Translations under genes and position numbers: made by a program
Notes under the pieces: model-generated
Told to the model about the DNA's origin: nothing
The model's database searches: none
What the model saw: only the letters and a program-made list of their open reading frames with translations
In this document: in pieces, positions 42,302 through 52,459 of the stretch
Layout: each line of letters begins with the position of its first letter
Position numbering within the stretch: position 1 is the first letter of the stretch
Source: Telmatobacter sp. DSM 110680
GTDB taxonomy: Bacteria > Acidobacteriota > Terriglobia > Terriglobales > Acidobacteriaceae
Reading direction: 5' to 3'
NCBI RefSeq assembly: GCF_039994875.1
Contig: NZ_CP121196.1
Span: forward strand, 4,340,001 to 4,404,000
Length of the DNA stretch: 64,000 nucleotides

Positions 42302-43702
42302 ATGCAAAAGACCTATAACGGGCTGGAATTGCCGCAAGACGGCCAGCCTATTGAGTACAGTCACGGCCAATACCAGGTTCCCGACAACCCCATCATCCCT
42401 TTTATTGAAGGCGACGGCACCGGTCGCGACATCTGGAAGGCCTCGCAGAGGGTTTTCGATGCTGCCGTGGAGAAGGCTTACGGCGGGAAACGCCATATCA
42501 AGTGGTTTGAGATCTTTGCTGGAGAAAAGGCATTCCGCCAGTTCAATACTTGGCTCCCCGATGATTCGGTAGGCGCTGCACGCGATTTGCGGGTTTCCAT
42601 CAAGGGACCGCTGACCACTCCGGTGGGTGGCGGAATTCGTTCTCTGAATGTAGCGTTGCGCCAGCTGCTCGACCTTTACTCCTGCGTTCGCCCTGTTAAG
42701 TACTACCAAGGCGTTCCCAGCCCGGTGAAGCATCCAGAAAAGGTCGACATTGTGATCTTCCGCGAGAACACCGAAGACGTATATTCCGGTATCGAGTTCA
42801 AGCAGGGCTCCGCAGATGCAGGCCGCATCATCTCATTCATCAATGACGACCTGTTAAAGGGCGGCAAGAAGAAAATACGCTCCGACTCCGGGGTCGGCAT
42901 CAAGCCAATCTCGATCTTCGGGACTAAGCGGCTGGTGCGGTACGCCATTCGCCAGGCGCTCGAGACGGGGCGCAAGACCGTTACGCTGGTGCACAAAGGA
43001 AACATTCAGAAGTTCACCGAGGGCGCATTCCGCGAGTGGGGGTACGAGGTTGCAGTCGAAGAGTTCCGTGACCAGACGGTTACAGAACGGGAAAGCTGGA
43101 TCCTCGGTAACGTCGATGCCAATCCGAATATCACCGTCGAAGAGAATGCCGCGTTGATAGAGCCGGGTCTTGAATTCGGCAATCAGGAGTTTCGCGATTC
43201 TCTCTACGCCGAGATCAAGGGCGTCCTCGATTCCATCGGGAAGACACACGGCAACGGCGCGTGGAAGAACAAGATTTTGATCAACGACCGCATCGCCGAC
43301 TCAATCTTCCAGCAGATCATCATCCGGCCCTCCGACTACAGCATTCTCGCCACTACCAACTTGAATGGAGACTATATTTCCGACGCAGCTGCCGCGCAGG
43401 TAGGCGGACTTGGTATCGCACCGGGCGCAAACATCGGCGACGGCTATGCAGTTTTTGAAGCGACGCATGGCACCGCACCAAAGTACGCGGATAAGGACGT
43501 CATCAATCCCGGCTCGGTGATTCTTTCTGGCGTGATGATGCTCGACTTCATCGGCTGGAAAGAAGCCGCCAAGATGATTGAAAACGCCATGGAAAAGACG
43601 ATCCAGCAGAAGTTCGTGACGTACGACTTCGAGCGGCAGACGGCAGGAGCCACGAAGGTGGGCACCAGCGAGTTTGCTACGCGCATCATTGGAAACATGT
43701 AA
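42302..43702 (+). CDS. icd: Isocitrate dehydrogenase, NADP-dependent
   Basis: 466 residues, longer than the ~416-residue enterobacterial enzyme. Core motifs: PFIEGDGTGRDIW, REGTEDVYSG-type block RENTEDVYSGIEF, NRVTLVHKGN-type TVTLVHKGNIQKFTEG, and THGTAPKYADKDVINPGS, whose Lys-Tyr after AP is the NADP-type pattern. It makes 2-oxoglutarate, CO2 and NADPH in the TCA cycle. The start follows GGGAAGGAA by ~14 nt. It lies just upstream of mdh, separated by a short repeat. Confidence 0.94.
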   Translation: MQKTYNGLELPQDGQPIEYSHGQYQVPDNPIIPFIEGDGTGRDIWKASQRVFDAAVEKAYGGKRHIKWFEIFAGEKAFRQFNTWLPDDSVGAARDLRVSIKGPLTTPVGGGIRSLNVALRQLLDLYSCVRPVKYYQGVPSPVKHPEKVDIVIFRENTEDVYSGIEFKQGSADAGRIISFINDDLLKGGKKKIRSDSGVGIKPISIFGTKRLVRYAIRQALETGRKTVTLVHKGNIQKFTEGAFREWGYEVAVEEFRDQTVTERESWILGNVDANPNITVEENAALIEPGLEFGNQEFRDSLYAEIKGVLDSIGKTHGNGAWKNKILINDRIADSIFQQIIIRPSDYSILATTNLNGDYISDAAAAQVGGLGIAPGANIGDGYAVFEATHGTAPKYADKDVINPGSVILSGVMMLDFIGWKEAAKMIENAMEKTIQQKFVTYDFERQTAGATKVGTSEFATRIIGNM

Positions 43703-43705
43703 AGA

Positions 43706-43740
43706 CAGTCAACAGTGATCAGTGGACAGTGAACAGTCAC
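43706..43740. repeat. Short internal repeat in the icd-mdh gap
   Basis: Reading along, CAGTCAACAGTGATCAGTGG is followed by ACAGTGAACAGTCAC: a run of overlapping (AA)CAGTGA-like words. It contains the exact 15-mer AGTGGACAGTGAACA (43721-43735) also found at the lysS 3' end. Confidence 0.65.
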
Positions 43741-43760
43741 TCTCCACCAGGAGAATAGGG

Positions 43761-44687
43761 ATGCGGAAAAAAGTAAGTATTGTCGGTGCCGGTAACGTGG
43801 GCGCCACGGCAGCACACTGGATTGCGGCGAAGGAATTGGCCGACGTAGTGCTGATTGATGTTGTTGAAGGCGTACCGCAGGGCAAGGCGTTGGACCTGCT
43901 TGAGGCCATGCCGATTGAAAAGCGCGATGTGCACGTCATCGGTGCAAACGACTATGCGGCAACTGCTAATTCAGACATCGTGATTATCACAGCTGGCATT
44001 CCGCGCAAGCCGGGCATGAGCCGCGACGACCTGCTGCACACGAACTTCAAGATCATGTCGGATGTGGTAGCGAAAGTGGTGGCGCAGTCACCCGAGTGCA
44101 TTCTGATCATCGTTTCGAATCCTCTGGATGCTATGGCGCAGGCAGCGTACCGGCAGGCAGGCTTCAACCGCGAGCGTGTGATCGGCATGGCTGGGGTTCT
44201 GGATTCTGCACGCTTCAGGACGTTTATTGCTGAAGAGCTCAAGGTGAGTGTCGAAAACGTGACGGCGTTTGTGCTGGGCGGCCACGGCGATACGATGGTA
44301 CCGCTGGCCCGCTATTCGACGGTGGCCGGCATCCCGATCACGGAACTCTTTGCACCTGACCGGCTCGAGCAACTTATCCAGCGCACGCGCGACGGGGGTG
44401 CCGAAATCGTAAAGCATCTTAAGACTGGCAGTGCGTACTACGCGCCTTCCGCGGCCGCCGTAGAGATGGTCGAAGCCATCCTCAAGGACAAGAAGAAGAT
44501 CTTGCCCTGTGCCGCATACCTCAATGGCGAGTACGGAATCGAGGGATTCTACATTGGCGTGCCTTGCAAACTGGGGGCGGCGGGACTCGAAAAGATCATC
44601 GAGATCAAGCTCACGCCTGAAGAAGACGCGGCGCTGAAGAAGAGCGCGGCGGCGGTAAAGGAGCTATGCGCTGTAATCGGCGTCTAG
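43761..44687 (+). CDS. mdh: Malate dehydrogenase, LDH-like type
   Basis: 308 residues from ATG 43761, with CAGGAG and GGG upstream. NAD-binding GAGNVGATAAHWI, substrate loop GIPRKPGMSRDDLL, IIVSNPLDAMAQ, MAGVLDSARFRTFIAEE and the active-site GGHGDTMVPLARYS. It oxidises malate to oxaloacetate with NAD in the TCA cycle. The fingerprint fits the LDH-like bacterial MDH group rather than the mitochondrial type. It is second in an icd-mdh unit. Confidence 0.95.
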   Translation: MRKKVSIVGAGNVGATAAHWIAAKELADVVLIDVVEGVPQGKALDLLEAMPIEKRDVHVIGANDYAATANSDIVIITAGIPRKPGMSRDDLLHTNFKIMSDVVAKVVAQSPECILIIVSNPLDAMAQAAYRQAGFNRERVIGMAGVLDSARFRTFIAEELKVSVENVTAFVLGGHGDTMVPLARYSTVAGIPITELFAPDRLEQLIQRTRDGGAEIVKHLKTGSAYYAPSAAAVEMVEAILKDKKKILPCAAYLNGEYGIEGFYIGVPCKLGAAGLEKIIEIKLTPEEDAALKKSAAAVKELCAVIGV

Positions 44688-44710
44688 CTTCTCAAATTTC
44701 TTTTTCTTCG

Positions 44711-44742
44711 AAAAGGCCACTCTGCAATGGGGTGGCCTTTTT
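44711..44742 (+). terminator. Intrinsic terminator after mdh
   Basis: AAAGGCCAC and GTGGCCTTT flank an 11-nt loop, followed by a T-run, 24 nt past the mdh stop. Confidence 0.9.
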
Positions 44743-44956
44743 GCAGGCGGTCAACCGAAGGGTGGAGGGTCTTGCCCAACCTTCCTCCGATGCTCGTGAC
44801 GACTTGAAGCCTCATTCTCGAAGTAGCCTAAGCGCCAACTTCTCTGATGCTTGCAATTCATCAGGCACACCAAAGCTCATAACAGCTGCACCGCGACTTC
44901 AGAAATAATTTCCCTATCTCGCGGGCACCCGAGTTCCATCACTTAGGAGAGTCAAG

Positions 44957-47900
44957 TTGCGCAAATCGTCCATAGTTTTACTCTGCCTTTTCACAGCCTT
45001 CGTCACAGCCCAGGCACAGAGCAACTACGCAGTTGTGCGCGGGTCCATCTTCGATCCTCAGCATCATGCCGTGGTGGGCGCACATATTCATCTGAGCGAA
45101 ACCAGTACTGGCGCTGCACGCGAAGTTGTTTCAAATGCGACCGGACTCTACGAGATCGCAGGATTGCAGCCAGGCGCATACTCGCTCAAAGTTGACAGCC
45201 AAGGCTTCGCACAATCAGAAGAAAACATCGACCTCGAAGTTGGACAGCAGGCAACGCTTGACGTTGTTTTGCGCGTTAACAAAGAATCCCAGACCGTTAC
45301 CGTTGCAGCTTCGGGCGAACTTCTCAAGACGCAGGACGCAAGCGTTGGAGAAGTCGTCGATCAGCATTCAGTCGATTCCCTCCCCCTAAACGGCCGCATG
45401 CTGATCGATCTCGTTCTTACGGTTCCTGGCGCTCACGTGAGCCATGGGGCTGCGACGGGCGACATGAATCCTCTCTATTGGCGCCCCGGCCAGCGTTCAG
45501 CAGTGAGCATTGGCGGTAGCCGCCCTAATGGAAACTACTTTCTGCTCGACGGTGCGACAAATACTGACCCGACTTTCAGCACCCAAAACCTGAGCGCCTC
45601 GCCCGATGCGGTGCAGGAGTTCCAGGTGCAAACAGGCAGCTATGCGGCGGACATGGGTGGTGCGGGCGGCGGCCAGATCAATATCGTCACGCGCTCGGGA
45701 ACAGCGCATCTCCATGGAACTGTGTATGAATTTCTGCGGAACGGCGACATGGATGCCCACTCGTTCAATGACATGGGCATGTCGAATTTCCTGGTGCAGA
45801 ACAACTTTGGCGCATCGGTGGGCGGCCCGGTATGGCACACCGGCAAGACCTTCTTCTTCGTCAATTACGAAGGACTGCGCAATGTCGAGACCATGGCCAT
45901 GGTTGACACCGTCCCTACCGCTGCTGAAGCTACGGGCGACTTCAGCCAGAGCGGCGTAAACATCTACGATCCGGCGACCACGCAGGCCAATCCAAGCTTT
46001 AACCCGAGTCTGCCTGTCAGCAAGTCAAACCCGCAGTACATCCGCCAGCAGTTTGAATATAACGGCGTGTTGAATGTAATCCCGCCGAGCCGTCTCACTC
46101 AGGCTGCCTCAATCATGCTGAACAAATACACGCCCCAGCCCAACACCATGGACATGGGTTCAATGACGATGATGGGACAGCCCACGGTGGTCGGTGCGGG
46201 CAATGATGCTAACAATTATCTGGACCTGCGCAAGCAGCGTATGAACGATGACCAGGGCACTGTCCGCATCGATCACAATTTCGGGAACGGCGATCTTGCC
46301 TACTTCCGCTACTCCGGTGCGGGCGAATTCGGTTTCATGCCGGAAGGGCTTCCAGGTTTCGGCTTTTACCACGACGACCTCGCACAGAACGGAATCCTTG
46401 CCTGGAACCACGTCTTCTCATCGCAGCTAGTAAATTCGGCGTCCGGGGCGATTTCGCGTCTCACGATGATGCATAGTACTGAAAGCGCCAACAGAAACGA
46501 TATCGTTACCGAATTAGGTATCACTGGCACCGGCTTTGGTGGACCCGCTGCATGGGGCGCGCCTTACTTCAACGTGCAGGGATATACGCCGATGGGCGAC
46601 AACTACATCGCGACTCCGATGCATGCCTGGGACACGGTGATCGAAGGTCGCGACACGTTGAACTGGCAGATCGGAAGGCACAGCGCAAAGTTCGGAGGAT
46701 CGTATCGTGACTTCATCTGGCCGATGTGGGGCTTCTTCCAGAACCGCGGCTACTACCAGTTCACCAATGGATTCACGACTCAGGATGCGCTGAACGATGG
46801 CACAGGATCTGCACTTGCCAGCTTTGAGCTTGGGCTTCCGGCAGCGCGGCAGGGCCAGGCCGGCGTTCCCCAGATGGATCTGCGGCAGTGGTACGCCGAC
46901 GGATACGCACAGGATTCATGGCGTTTGACTACGACAACAACGTTGACCTACGGGGTGCGCTACGAATTCATGAGCCCTCTGGTCGATATTCGCTACACCA
47001 ACAGCAATCTTGATCTCAGCAGCGGCACACCACAGGTTTTCATCGGCGGGCAAAACGGATATCCCAAAGGCCTGATGTATGCCAATCACACCAATTTTGC
47101 TCCGCGACTTGGCCTGGCACAAAGCATTCCGCACCTCGGCGTGGTTGCGCATGTGGCCTACGGCATTTTCTATACGCCCGTAGATATGAATACCTGGTGC
47201 AATCAGCGCCACAATGTGCCGTATGTCTTCCCGCTCACTTCGCAGAGCGATCCCTATCTGCCGAGCATCAATACATTGAACTTCCCTGCCCCTGTGCTGG
47301 GCACCAGCGTCGTGAGCTTCACATCTGTGCAACTGCATGCGCCGGCGCAATACATTCAGCAGTGGAGCACGTCGCTAGAAAAGCAGGTCGGCAAAGCGAC
47401 GACTGTCGAACTCGGATATCTGGGAGCCGGTGGATTCCACCTGCAGCGTTCACACTTGATCAATAATGCCGAGCCGGGCCCAGGCTTGATTCAGCCGCGG
47501 CGGCCACACCCCAAGATCAGCTTCGTGGCCAACACGGTATTCCCGGCAGGCGTTAACGTTGCCAGCTCTACTTTTCCGGTAAGCACGATCAACCTGCTTG
47601 AGAACACATCACAAAGCTGGTATGACGCGGGATACGTGAACGTGCGTCAGCGATATTCGAACGGCCTGAGCTTTCTTGCGAATTACACGTTTGCGAAGTC
47701 GCTGGAAAATGCGCCGGATTTTCGGTCGCCAATGTTTGAGGCAGCAACGCCGCAAAACAACGACGACCTGAACGCGGAGAAAGGGCCCGGCTGCGATGTG
47801 AAGCACCGCTTCGCGCTCAGCGCCGTGTATAGCTCTCATGCCATGGGTACGAACCACCTGATGCAGGCACTCAGCCGCGATTGGAGAGGTTCAATGGTAT

Positions 47901-48331
47901 TCCAGGCTCAAACCGGATTCCCGCTGACCATCTCAGTCTTTGGCGACACTGCCAATGCCGGAACGGTTGTCGGAGAAAATCCCATTCGCGCCAACGTTAC
48001 GGGACAGAAGGTCTTTGCGTCCGGAACCCGCAACTCCACAACATGGTTCAACCCGAGTGCGTTTGCCGCTCCCGCCGCCTACACTTACGGGAATTCGGGT
48101 CGCAATTCTGTCTACGGACCTGGAATGCAAACCATGGATCTAGGACTTGTTCGTGAATTCCCAATGGCTGAAAAAGCTCGCTTCGAAGCTCGAGCGGAGT
48201 TCTTTAACGCACTGAACCACACCAACCTCGGCACGCCGAATCGGTTCGTGAATACATCGAGCTTCGGCAGCATCACCGAGGTTTCATCACCGGGCCGTGA
48301 GATTCAGTTGAGCGCGCGCATCAGCTTCTAA
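44957..48331 (+). CDS. Oar-type TonB-dependent receptor with carboxypeptidase-regulatory-like domain
   Basis: 1124 residues, TTG start with TTAGGAG upstream. Signal peptide (~1-21), then an Ig-like regulatory domain (RGSIFDPQHHAVVGAHIHLS, YEIAGLQPGAYSLKVDSQGF), the plug (SIGGSRPNGNYFLLDGATNT), and a long outer-membrane beta barrel with alternating hydrophobic strands to a C-terminal strand ending in ISF. Such receptors take up large substrates with TonB-ExbBD energy and are numerous in Acidobacteria; the cargo is unknown. It has its own terminator. Confidence 0.93.
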   Translation: MRKSSIVLLCLFTAFVTAQAQSNYAVVRGSIFDPQHHAVVGAHIHLSETSTGAAREVVSNATGLYEIAGLQPGAYSLKVDSQGFAQSEENIDLEVGQQATLDVVLRVNKESQTVTVAASGELLKTQDASVGEVVDQHSVDSLPLNGRMLIDLVLTVPGAHVSHGAATGDMNPLYWRPGQRSAVSIGGSRPNGNYFLLDGATNTDPTFSTQNLSASPDAVQEFQVQTGSYAADMGGAGGGQINIVTRSGTAHLHGTVYEFLRNGDMDAHSFNDMGMSNFLVQNNFGASVGGPVWHTGKTFFFVNYEGLRNVETMAMVDTVPTAAEATGDFSQSGVNIYDPATTQANPSFNPSLPVSKSNPQYIRQQFEYNGVLNVIPPSRLTQAASIMLNKYTPQPNTMDMGSMTMMGQPTVVGAGNDANNYLDLRKQRMNDDQGTVRIDHNFGNGDLAYFRYSGAGEFGFMPEGLPGFGFYHDDLAQNGILAWNHVFSSQLVNSASGAISRLTMMHSTESANRNDIVTELGITGTGFGGPAAWGAPYFNVQGYTPMGDNYIATPMHAWDTVIEGRDTLNWQIGRHSAKFGGSYRDFIWPMWGFFQNRGYYQFTNGFTTQDALNDGTGSALASFELGLPAARQGQAGVPQMDLRQWYADGYAQDSWRLTTTTTLTYGVRYEFMSPLVDIRYTNSNLDLSSGTPQVFIGGQNGYPKGLMYANHTNFAPRLGLAQSIPHLGVVAHVAYGIFYTPVDMNTWCNQRHNVPYVFPLTSQSDPYLPSINTLNFPAPVLGTSVVSFTSVQLHAPAQYIQQWSTSLEKQVGKATTVELGYLGAGGFHLQRSHLINNAEPGPGLIQPRRPHPKISFVANTVFPAGVNVASSTFPVSTINLLENTSQSWYDAGYVNVRQRYSNGLSFLANYTFAKSLENAPDFRSPMFEAATPQNNDDLNAEKGPGCDVKHRFALSAVYSSHAMGTNHLMQALSRDWRGSMVFQAQTGFPLTISVFGDTANAGTVVGENPIRANVTGQKVFASGTRNSTTWFNPSAFAAPAAYTYGNSGRNSVYGPGMQTMDLGLVREFPMAEKARFEARAEFFNALNHTNLGTPNRFVNTSSFGSITEVSSPGREIQLSARISF

Positions 48332-48346
48332 GGAGTCTGCAATTGG

Positions 48347-48381
48347 AAAAAGGCGAGGCCAATGGGCTTCGCCCTTTTTTT
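48347..48381 (+). terminator. Intrinsic terminator after the TonB receptor gene
   Basis: GGCGAGGCC and GGCTTCGCC (one G-U pair) flank a 4-nt loop and are followed by an eight-T run. Confidence 0.88.
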
Positions 48382-48432
48382 GCTTTTGAGTCTCATCGAC
48401 ACTGAGTCTCGCGGATACTCGGCATACCAGTG

Positions 48433-49344
48433 CTACTGCTTCAGGAAACTGACCATTCCTGGACCGATCTGGCCGGCGCACTCATTGGGCGCAAGATGAC
48501 CGCAGCCGGGGATGATATTCATCCGCGACTGCGGAATGAGCTGGTGAATCTTCTGGCCTTCGCTCAATGGAGTGATCTGATCAACGTCGCCCCACACAAG
48601 CAACACGGGCATCTTGAGAGTGGGTAAAAGAGCGTCCGTGGTATCGCGTCCGGTCAGCATCGAGTCGATGGCGCGATGAATGATCCATGCATGTTCACGC
48701 GACGTGCGGAGTATGTCCTCCGCGACGAACCTTGGCAGTCGTGGCGGATGAGGCATCAGTAGTGCGTCGAATTTTTCGAGCTCTGCCGGAGAAACTGGCG
48801 TGAACAGCTTGATGTCCCAGTCCGGCTTTACATAGGGACCTGCGCTGTCAAACAGCATCAATCTGCGAATTCGTTCCGGATGTTCCGCGGCTACAAGCTG
48901 CACGATCCATCCGCCCATCGACCAGCCGCCGAGATCCACCTGCTTAAGTCCAAGAGCATCGAAAAAGCTCGTAACCACTTTTGCTTCGTCTCTGACGGAG
49001 TAGGAAAAATCCGCAGGCTTATCACTCTCGCCGTAACCCGGCAAGTCGGGGAGGTATACGCGATAGCCTGCCCTTGCGAGGTAAGGCGCCAGCTTTTCCC
49101 AATCCTCAGAGCGTCCGCCCAGACCATGGACAAGAACCACAACCGAACCGTCGGCAGGTCCAAGAGTGTAGTAGTGGACACGAATTTCGCCCAAATCGAT
49201 GTAGTTGCTGCGCGCGCCGATGAAATACATCTGCCCCTTGTTGAAGACGCGAAAGACACTGAGAGGACGCAGCCAGAATGCCAATCCCAGGGTGATGACG
49301 AGTGCCAGAAAAACGAATACGAACCATTTTGCCAGGCGCTTCAA
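48433..49344 (-). CDS. Membrane-anchored alpha/beta hydrolase
   Basis: 303 residues from TTG 49344, which overlaps the nudix stop as TTGA and has CAGGAGCC upstream. One N-terminal membrane helix (~8-25) then an alpha/beta hydrolase: VVVLVHGLGGRSEDWEKLAP (oxyanion region), LGGWSMGGWIVQL with the nucleophile Ser, VLLVWGDVDQITPLSEGQ with the acid Asp and IPGCGHLAPNEC with His. The cap is of moderate length. A broad esterase/lipase or haloperoxidase-like enzyme; the substrate is unknown. Confidence 0.85.
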   Translation of the reverse strand: MKRLAKWFVFVFLALVITLGLAFWLRPLSVFRVFNKGQMYFIGARSNYIDLGEIRVHYYTLGPADGSVVVLVHGLGGRSEDWEKLAPYLARAGYRVYLPDLPGYGESDKPADFSYSVRDEAKVVTSFFDALGLKQVDLGGWSMGGWIVQLVAAEHPERIRRLMLFDSAGPYVKPDWDIKLFTPVSPAELEKFDALLMPHPPRLPRFVAEDILRTSREHAWIIHRAIDSMLTGRDTTDALLPTLKMPVLLVWGDVDQITPLSEGQKIHQLIPQSRMNIIPGCGHLAPNECAGQIGPGMVSFLKQ

Positions 49345-49829
49345 CTTGGCTCCTGTTTGGTAAAAGATAAAGTCTTGGCACGCTGCCACCCAGCTTCAAT
49401 CACCCGCACCGTAATGGGATCAAGTGCCAGCGCGCTGTGACTGTTCCACTCGGCACGCTCAACCCAGCGGACTGCATCGGCATCGGAAGCAGCCTGCAAG
49501 ACTCCCCCGACCACCCGGCAAAGATAATCTGCGATTACGTAGTGATAGCGCACGCGTTCGCCTTCCGGACCCGTTTCTCTATAGATGCGATCAAGCAGTT
49601 CTATGAGTTCCAGGACCTCCACGGTCAGGCCCGTTTCTTCCTGGATCTCGCGCACCACACCGCCGGTTAGCGACTCGCCCAGTTCCAGCATCCCGCCGGG
49701 TAGCGACCATTTCCCTTTCAAGGGTTCACGACCCCTCTGCACCAGCAGGACACGGCCTTGGTCGACGACAACTGCTCCCACGCCGATAATCGGCGCGTCC
49801 GGAAATTCACGATTTAGAGATTTTGGCAC
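49341..49829 (-). CDS. Nudix hydrolase
   Basis: 162 residues. The full Nudix box is visible as GGMLELGESLTGGVVREIQE plus ETGL, matching GX5EX7REUXEEXGU. Its substrate class (nucleotide sugar, ADP-ribose or mutagenic nucleotide) cannot be set. It overlaps the downstream hydrolase start by 4 nt, so both are made from one mRNA. Confidence 0.9.
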   Translation of the reverse strand: MPKSLNREFPDAPIIGVGAVVVDQGRVLLVQRGREPLKGKWSLPGGMLELGESLTGGVVREIQEETGLTVEVLELIELLDRIYRETGPEGERVRYHYVIADYLCRVVGGVLQAASDADAVRWVERAEWNSHSALALDPITVRVIEAGWQRAKTLSFTKQEPS

Positions 49830-49955
49830 CTTGTCTGCTTTCTACCATAGATCGCGGCGCGTCACTTGCGTAACCAGATAAAGTCACTCGGATCAACTTC
49901 TTGCGGGTATGCATCGAATGAACGCGAGTATCATCAAAGCTATCAGGAGAGCATC

Positions 49956-50165
49956 ATGGCGGAGTTCGTGTTGCACATCGATGGAATGCATTGTGGCTCG
50001 TGCGTCAGGCGTGTAACCCAGGCACTGAACACGACAGGCGACGTAGAGGTGCAGGAGGTCCGCATCGGGGCGGCCAGATTGAAGTCGGCCGCTGACAACC
50101 CGCCTGTCGATGCAGCCATAGCTGCTCTTGCCAAGGCTGGATTCAGCGCACGATTGGAGCAATAA
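49956..50165 (+). CDS. Heavy-metal-associated domain protein (CopZ-like)
   Basis: 69 residues: MAEFVLHIDGMHCGSCVRRV gives the GMxCxxC metal-binding motif of the HMA domain, followed by the ferredoxin-like fold to the end. Start ATG 49956 has CAGGAG upstream. It lies 8 bp before copA, so it is probably a copper chaperone that hands metal to it. A copper role is inference from the neighbour. Confidence 0.85.
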   Translation: MAEFVLHIDGMHCGSCVRRVTQALNTTGDVEVQEVRIGAARLKSAADNPPVDAAIAALAKAGFSARLEQ

Positions 50166-50173
50166 GCAGCAAG

Positions 50174-52438
50174 ATGGCTTCATCCGCCACAGAGTCTATT
50201 TCACTACCGGTCATTGGGATGACGTGTGCCTCCTGCCAGCACCACGTGGAGAGTGCTCTACAGTCCACAGCCGGGGTAGTTTCTGCGCATGTTGACCTGA
50301 TGGCCAATCGAGCTAGCATCGTTTTCGATCCGAGCGAGGCGTCGCCACAACGCCTGATCGAGTCTATTCGCAGTTCCGGCTACGACGCCGTTCTTCCTCA
50401 TCCCGGAGGATCTGTTGCCGAAAAATCAGAAAGTTCCTACGGCAAAGCCGAAGCAAAAGCCGCGGCGACCCTGATTGCCGGCGGAATTGCCATGTTGTTG
50501 GCCATGCCGCTTGGTTCAGAAATGGGTCCAGTCGATCATTTTCTAATGGGCCTGATGCCCTGGCTCTACCAATTACAGCCGGACTATATTCGCTGGGGCC
50601 TGATGACAGTTACGTGGCTCTTGATGGTGTGGGCAGGTCGCGATATTTACATTGCAGCGGCCCGCGGCTTACAGCATGGAAGCACCAACATGAATACCCT
50701 GGTAAGCCTGGGAACCGGAGTGGCCTTTTTGTATTCGGCTTACGCCACAATCTTTCCGGCACCGGACCGCCAGGTTTATTTCGATGCAGTTCTGCTGATT
50801 ATTGGATTTTTGCTTCTCGGCAAAGCGCTGGAGGCTCGCGCGAAGCGGCGTGCTCTGGCTGCGGTTCACGCATTGAGCCGGTTACGCCCGGCCACCGCTC
50901 GCCGCATTGCCGGCGGTGTCGAAACGGTTGTATCACTCGAAGACGTTCGCATTGGCGACAAGATCCTGGTGCTTCCTGGTGAGCGCATTCCCGTTGACGC
51001 GAGTATCGTCGAGGGTCAAACCAGTGTCGATGAATCAATGCTGACTGGAGAAGCTACTCCACTTGCCCGAGGAATTGGAGACCGGGTGCTGGCAGGTTCT
51101 CTGAACTACGACGGGGCCATCACCTGCAAGGCAGAGTCGCTCGGCGAAGATACGGTTCTCGCGCAAATTACGCGCATGGTGGAACAGGCGCAGTCGTCGC
51201 GCGCACCCACTGAACGACTCGCCGATCGCGCCAGCTCTATCTTTGTGCCGGTTGTTCTAGTGCTCGCTTGTGCAACGTTTGCCGTCTGGATGACTGTGAC
51301 GCATTCTGTTTCGATGGCACTGGCCAGTACTGTCTCGGTGCTCGTTATCGCATGCCCATGCGCCATGGGACTCGCGGTTCCGGCGGCACTCACCGTCGCT
51401 GTTGGGCGGGCTGCGCAACTGGGTCTGCTTTACAAAGGCGGAGAAGCGCTGGAGCGGCTCTCCAATCTCAACGCCATCGTTCTCGACAAGACGGGAACCC
51501 TGACCATCGGCCGACCTGTATTGCAGGCCGTGCGTCCCGTCAAGGGATACAGCGAAGATGATCTCCTCCGCATGGCAGCTGCCGCCGAGGAGCGTTCAAA
51601 CCATCCACTCGCACATGCGGTAGTCGATGCAGCCAGAGCACGCTCGATCAAGTGGGAACCAGCGTCGGAAGTCGTGGTGATTCCGGGTCGGGGAGTCGCC
51701 GCACGGGTCGAAGACTATAACTGCCTGCTTGGAAACGAGGCACTATTCCAAGAGTCGGCGATTCGCTTCCCGGACAGCATTCCTCCGGTGAGACCCGGCG
51801 TCACCCGGCTCTGGATGGCTCTCGACTATCAATCGATTGGATGTTTCGACGCGCGCGACTCCCTGCGACCCGACGCCAGCAGCGCAGTCGCTGCCCTTCG
51901 AAACAGCGGTCTGCGGGTGCTGATGCTTACCGGAGATTCGGCAGCAGCGTCCGCACCTATTGCCAATCAGGCAGGCATTGGAGAAGTGGAAGCTGGGCTC
52001 GATCCAGCTGGCAAACTCGCGCGCATCCGCTCGTTGCAGCAGCAGCGCCTTCGCGTTGCCATGGTCGGCGACGGAATCAACGACGCGGCCGCTCTGGCCC
52101 AGGCGGATGCCGGTATCTCGATGGGAAGTGGGTCAGACCTGGCACAGGAAGCAGGCGACGTGGTGCTGTTAAGGGCGCAACCGGCAGCAATCATCGCGGC
52201 AATCGATCTGGCCAAGGCTACCGTCGGTGTGATGCGGCAGAACCTGATGTGGGCCGCAGCCTACAACGTCATCGGTATCCCACTCGCGGCGGGGGCACTC
52301 TATCCGGTGTTTCATGTTCTGATCAACCCCTGGATTGCTGCGGCCGCTATGGCGCTTAGCTCCGTTAGCGTTCTAGCAAACAGTTTGCGCCTGCGTTCCT
52401 GGCAACCACACTCGCTACCCGACGCACCGGCAAGCTAA
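50174..52438 (+). CDS. copA: Copper-translocating P1B-type ATPase
   Basis: 754 residues. One N-terminal HMA domain with GMTCASC, then membrane helices, the actuator TGEATP, the metal-transport CPC motif at residues 394-396 (ACPCAMGLAVP), the phosphorylated Asp438 in DKTGT, the SNHPLAHAVV His-Pro motif and the hinge GDGINDAAALAQAD. The CPC motif fits Cu(I) export. It probably forms a two-gene unit with the HMA protein. No metal-responsive regulator is seen nearby. Confidence 0.94.
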   Translation: MASSATESISLPVIGMTCASCQHHVESALQSTAGVVSAHVDLMANRASIVFDPSEASPQRLIESIRSSGYDAVLPHPGGSVAEKSESSYGKAEAKAAATLIAGGIAMLLAMPLGSEMGPVDHFLMGLMPWLYQLQPDYIRWGLMTVTWLLMVWAGRDIYIAAARGLQHGSTNMNTLVSLGTGVAFLYSAYATIFPAPDRQVYFDAVLLIIGFLLLGKALEARAKRRALAAVHALSRLRPATARRIAGGVETVVSLEDVRIGDKILVLPGERIPVDASIVEGQTSVDESMLTGEATPLARGIGDRVLAGSLNYDGAITCKAESLGEDTVLAQITRMVEQAQSSRAPTERLADRASSIFVPVVLVLACATFAVWMTVTHSVSMALASTVSVLVIACPCAMGLAVPAALTVAVGRAAQLGLLYKGGEALERLSNLNAIVLDKTGTLTIGRPVLQAVRPVKGYSEDDLLRMAAAAEERSNHPLAHAVVDAARARSIKWEPASEVVVIPGRGVAARVEDYNCLLGNEALFQESAIRFPDSIPPVRPGVTRLWMALDYQSIGCFDARDSLRPDASSAVAALRNSGLRVLMLTGDSAAASAPIANQAGIGEVEAGLDPAGKLARIRSLQQQRLRVAMVGDGINDAAALAQADAGISMGSGSDLAQEAGDVVLLRAQPAAIIAAIDLAKATVGVMRQNLMWAAAYNVIGIPLAAGALYPVFHVLINPWIAAAAMALSSVSVLANSLRLRSWQPHSLPDAPAS

Positions 52439-52459
52439 ACTGGTGAATGAGCCCCAACT

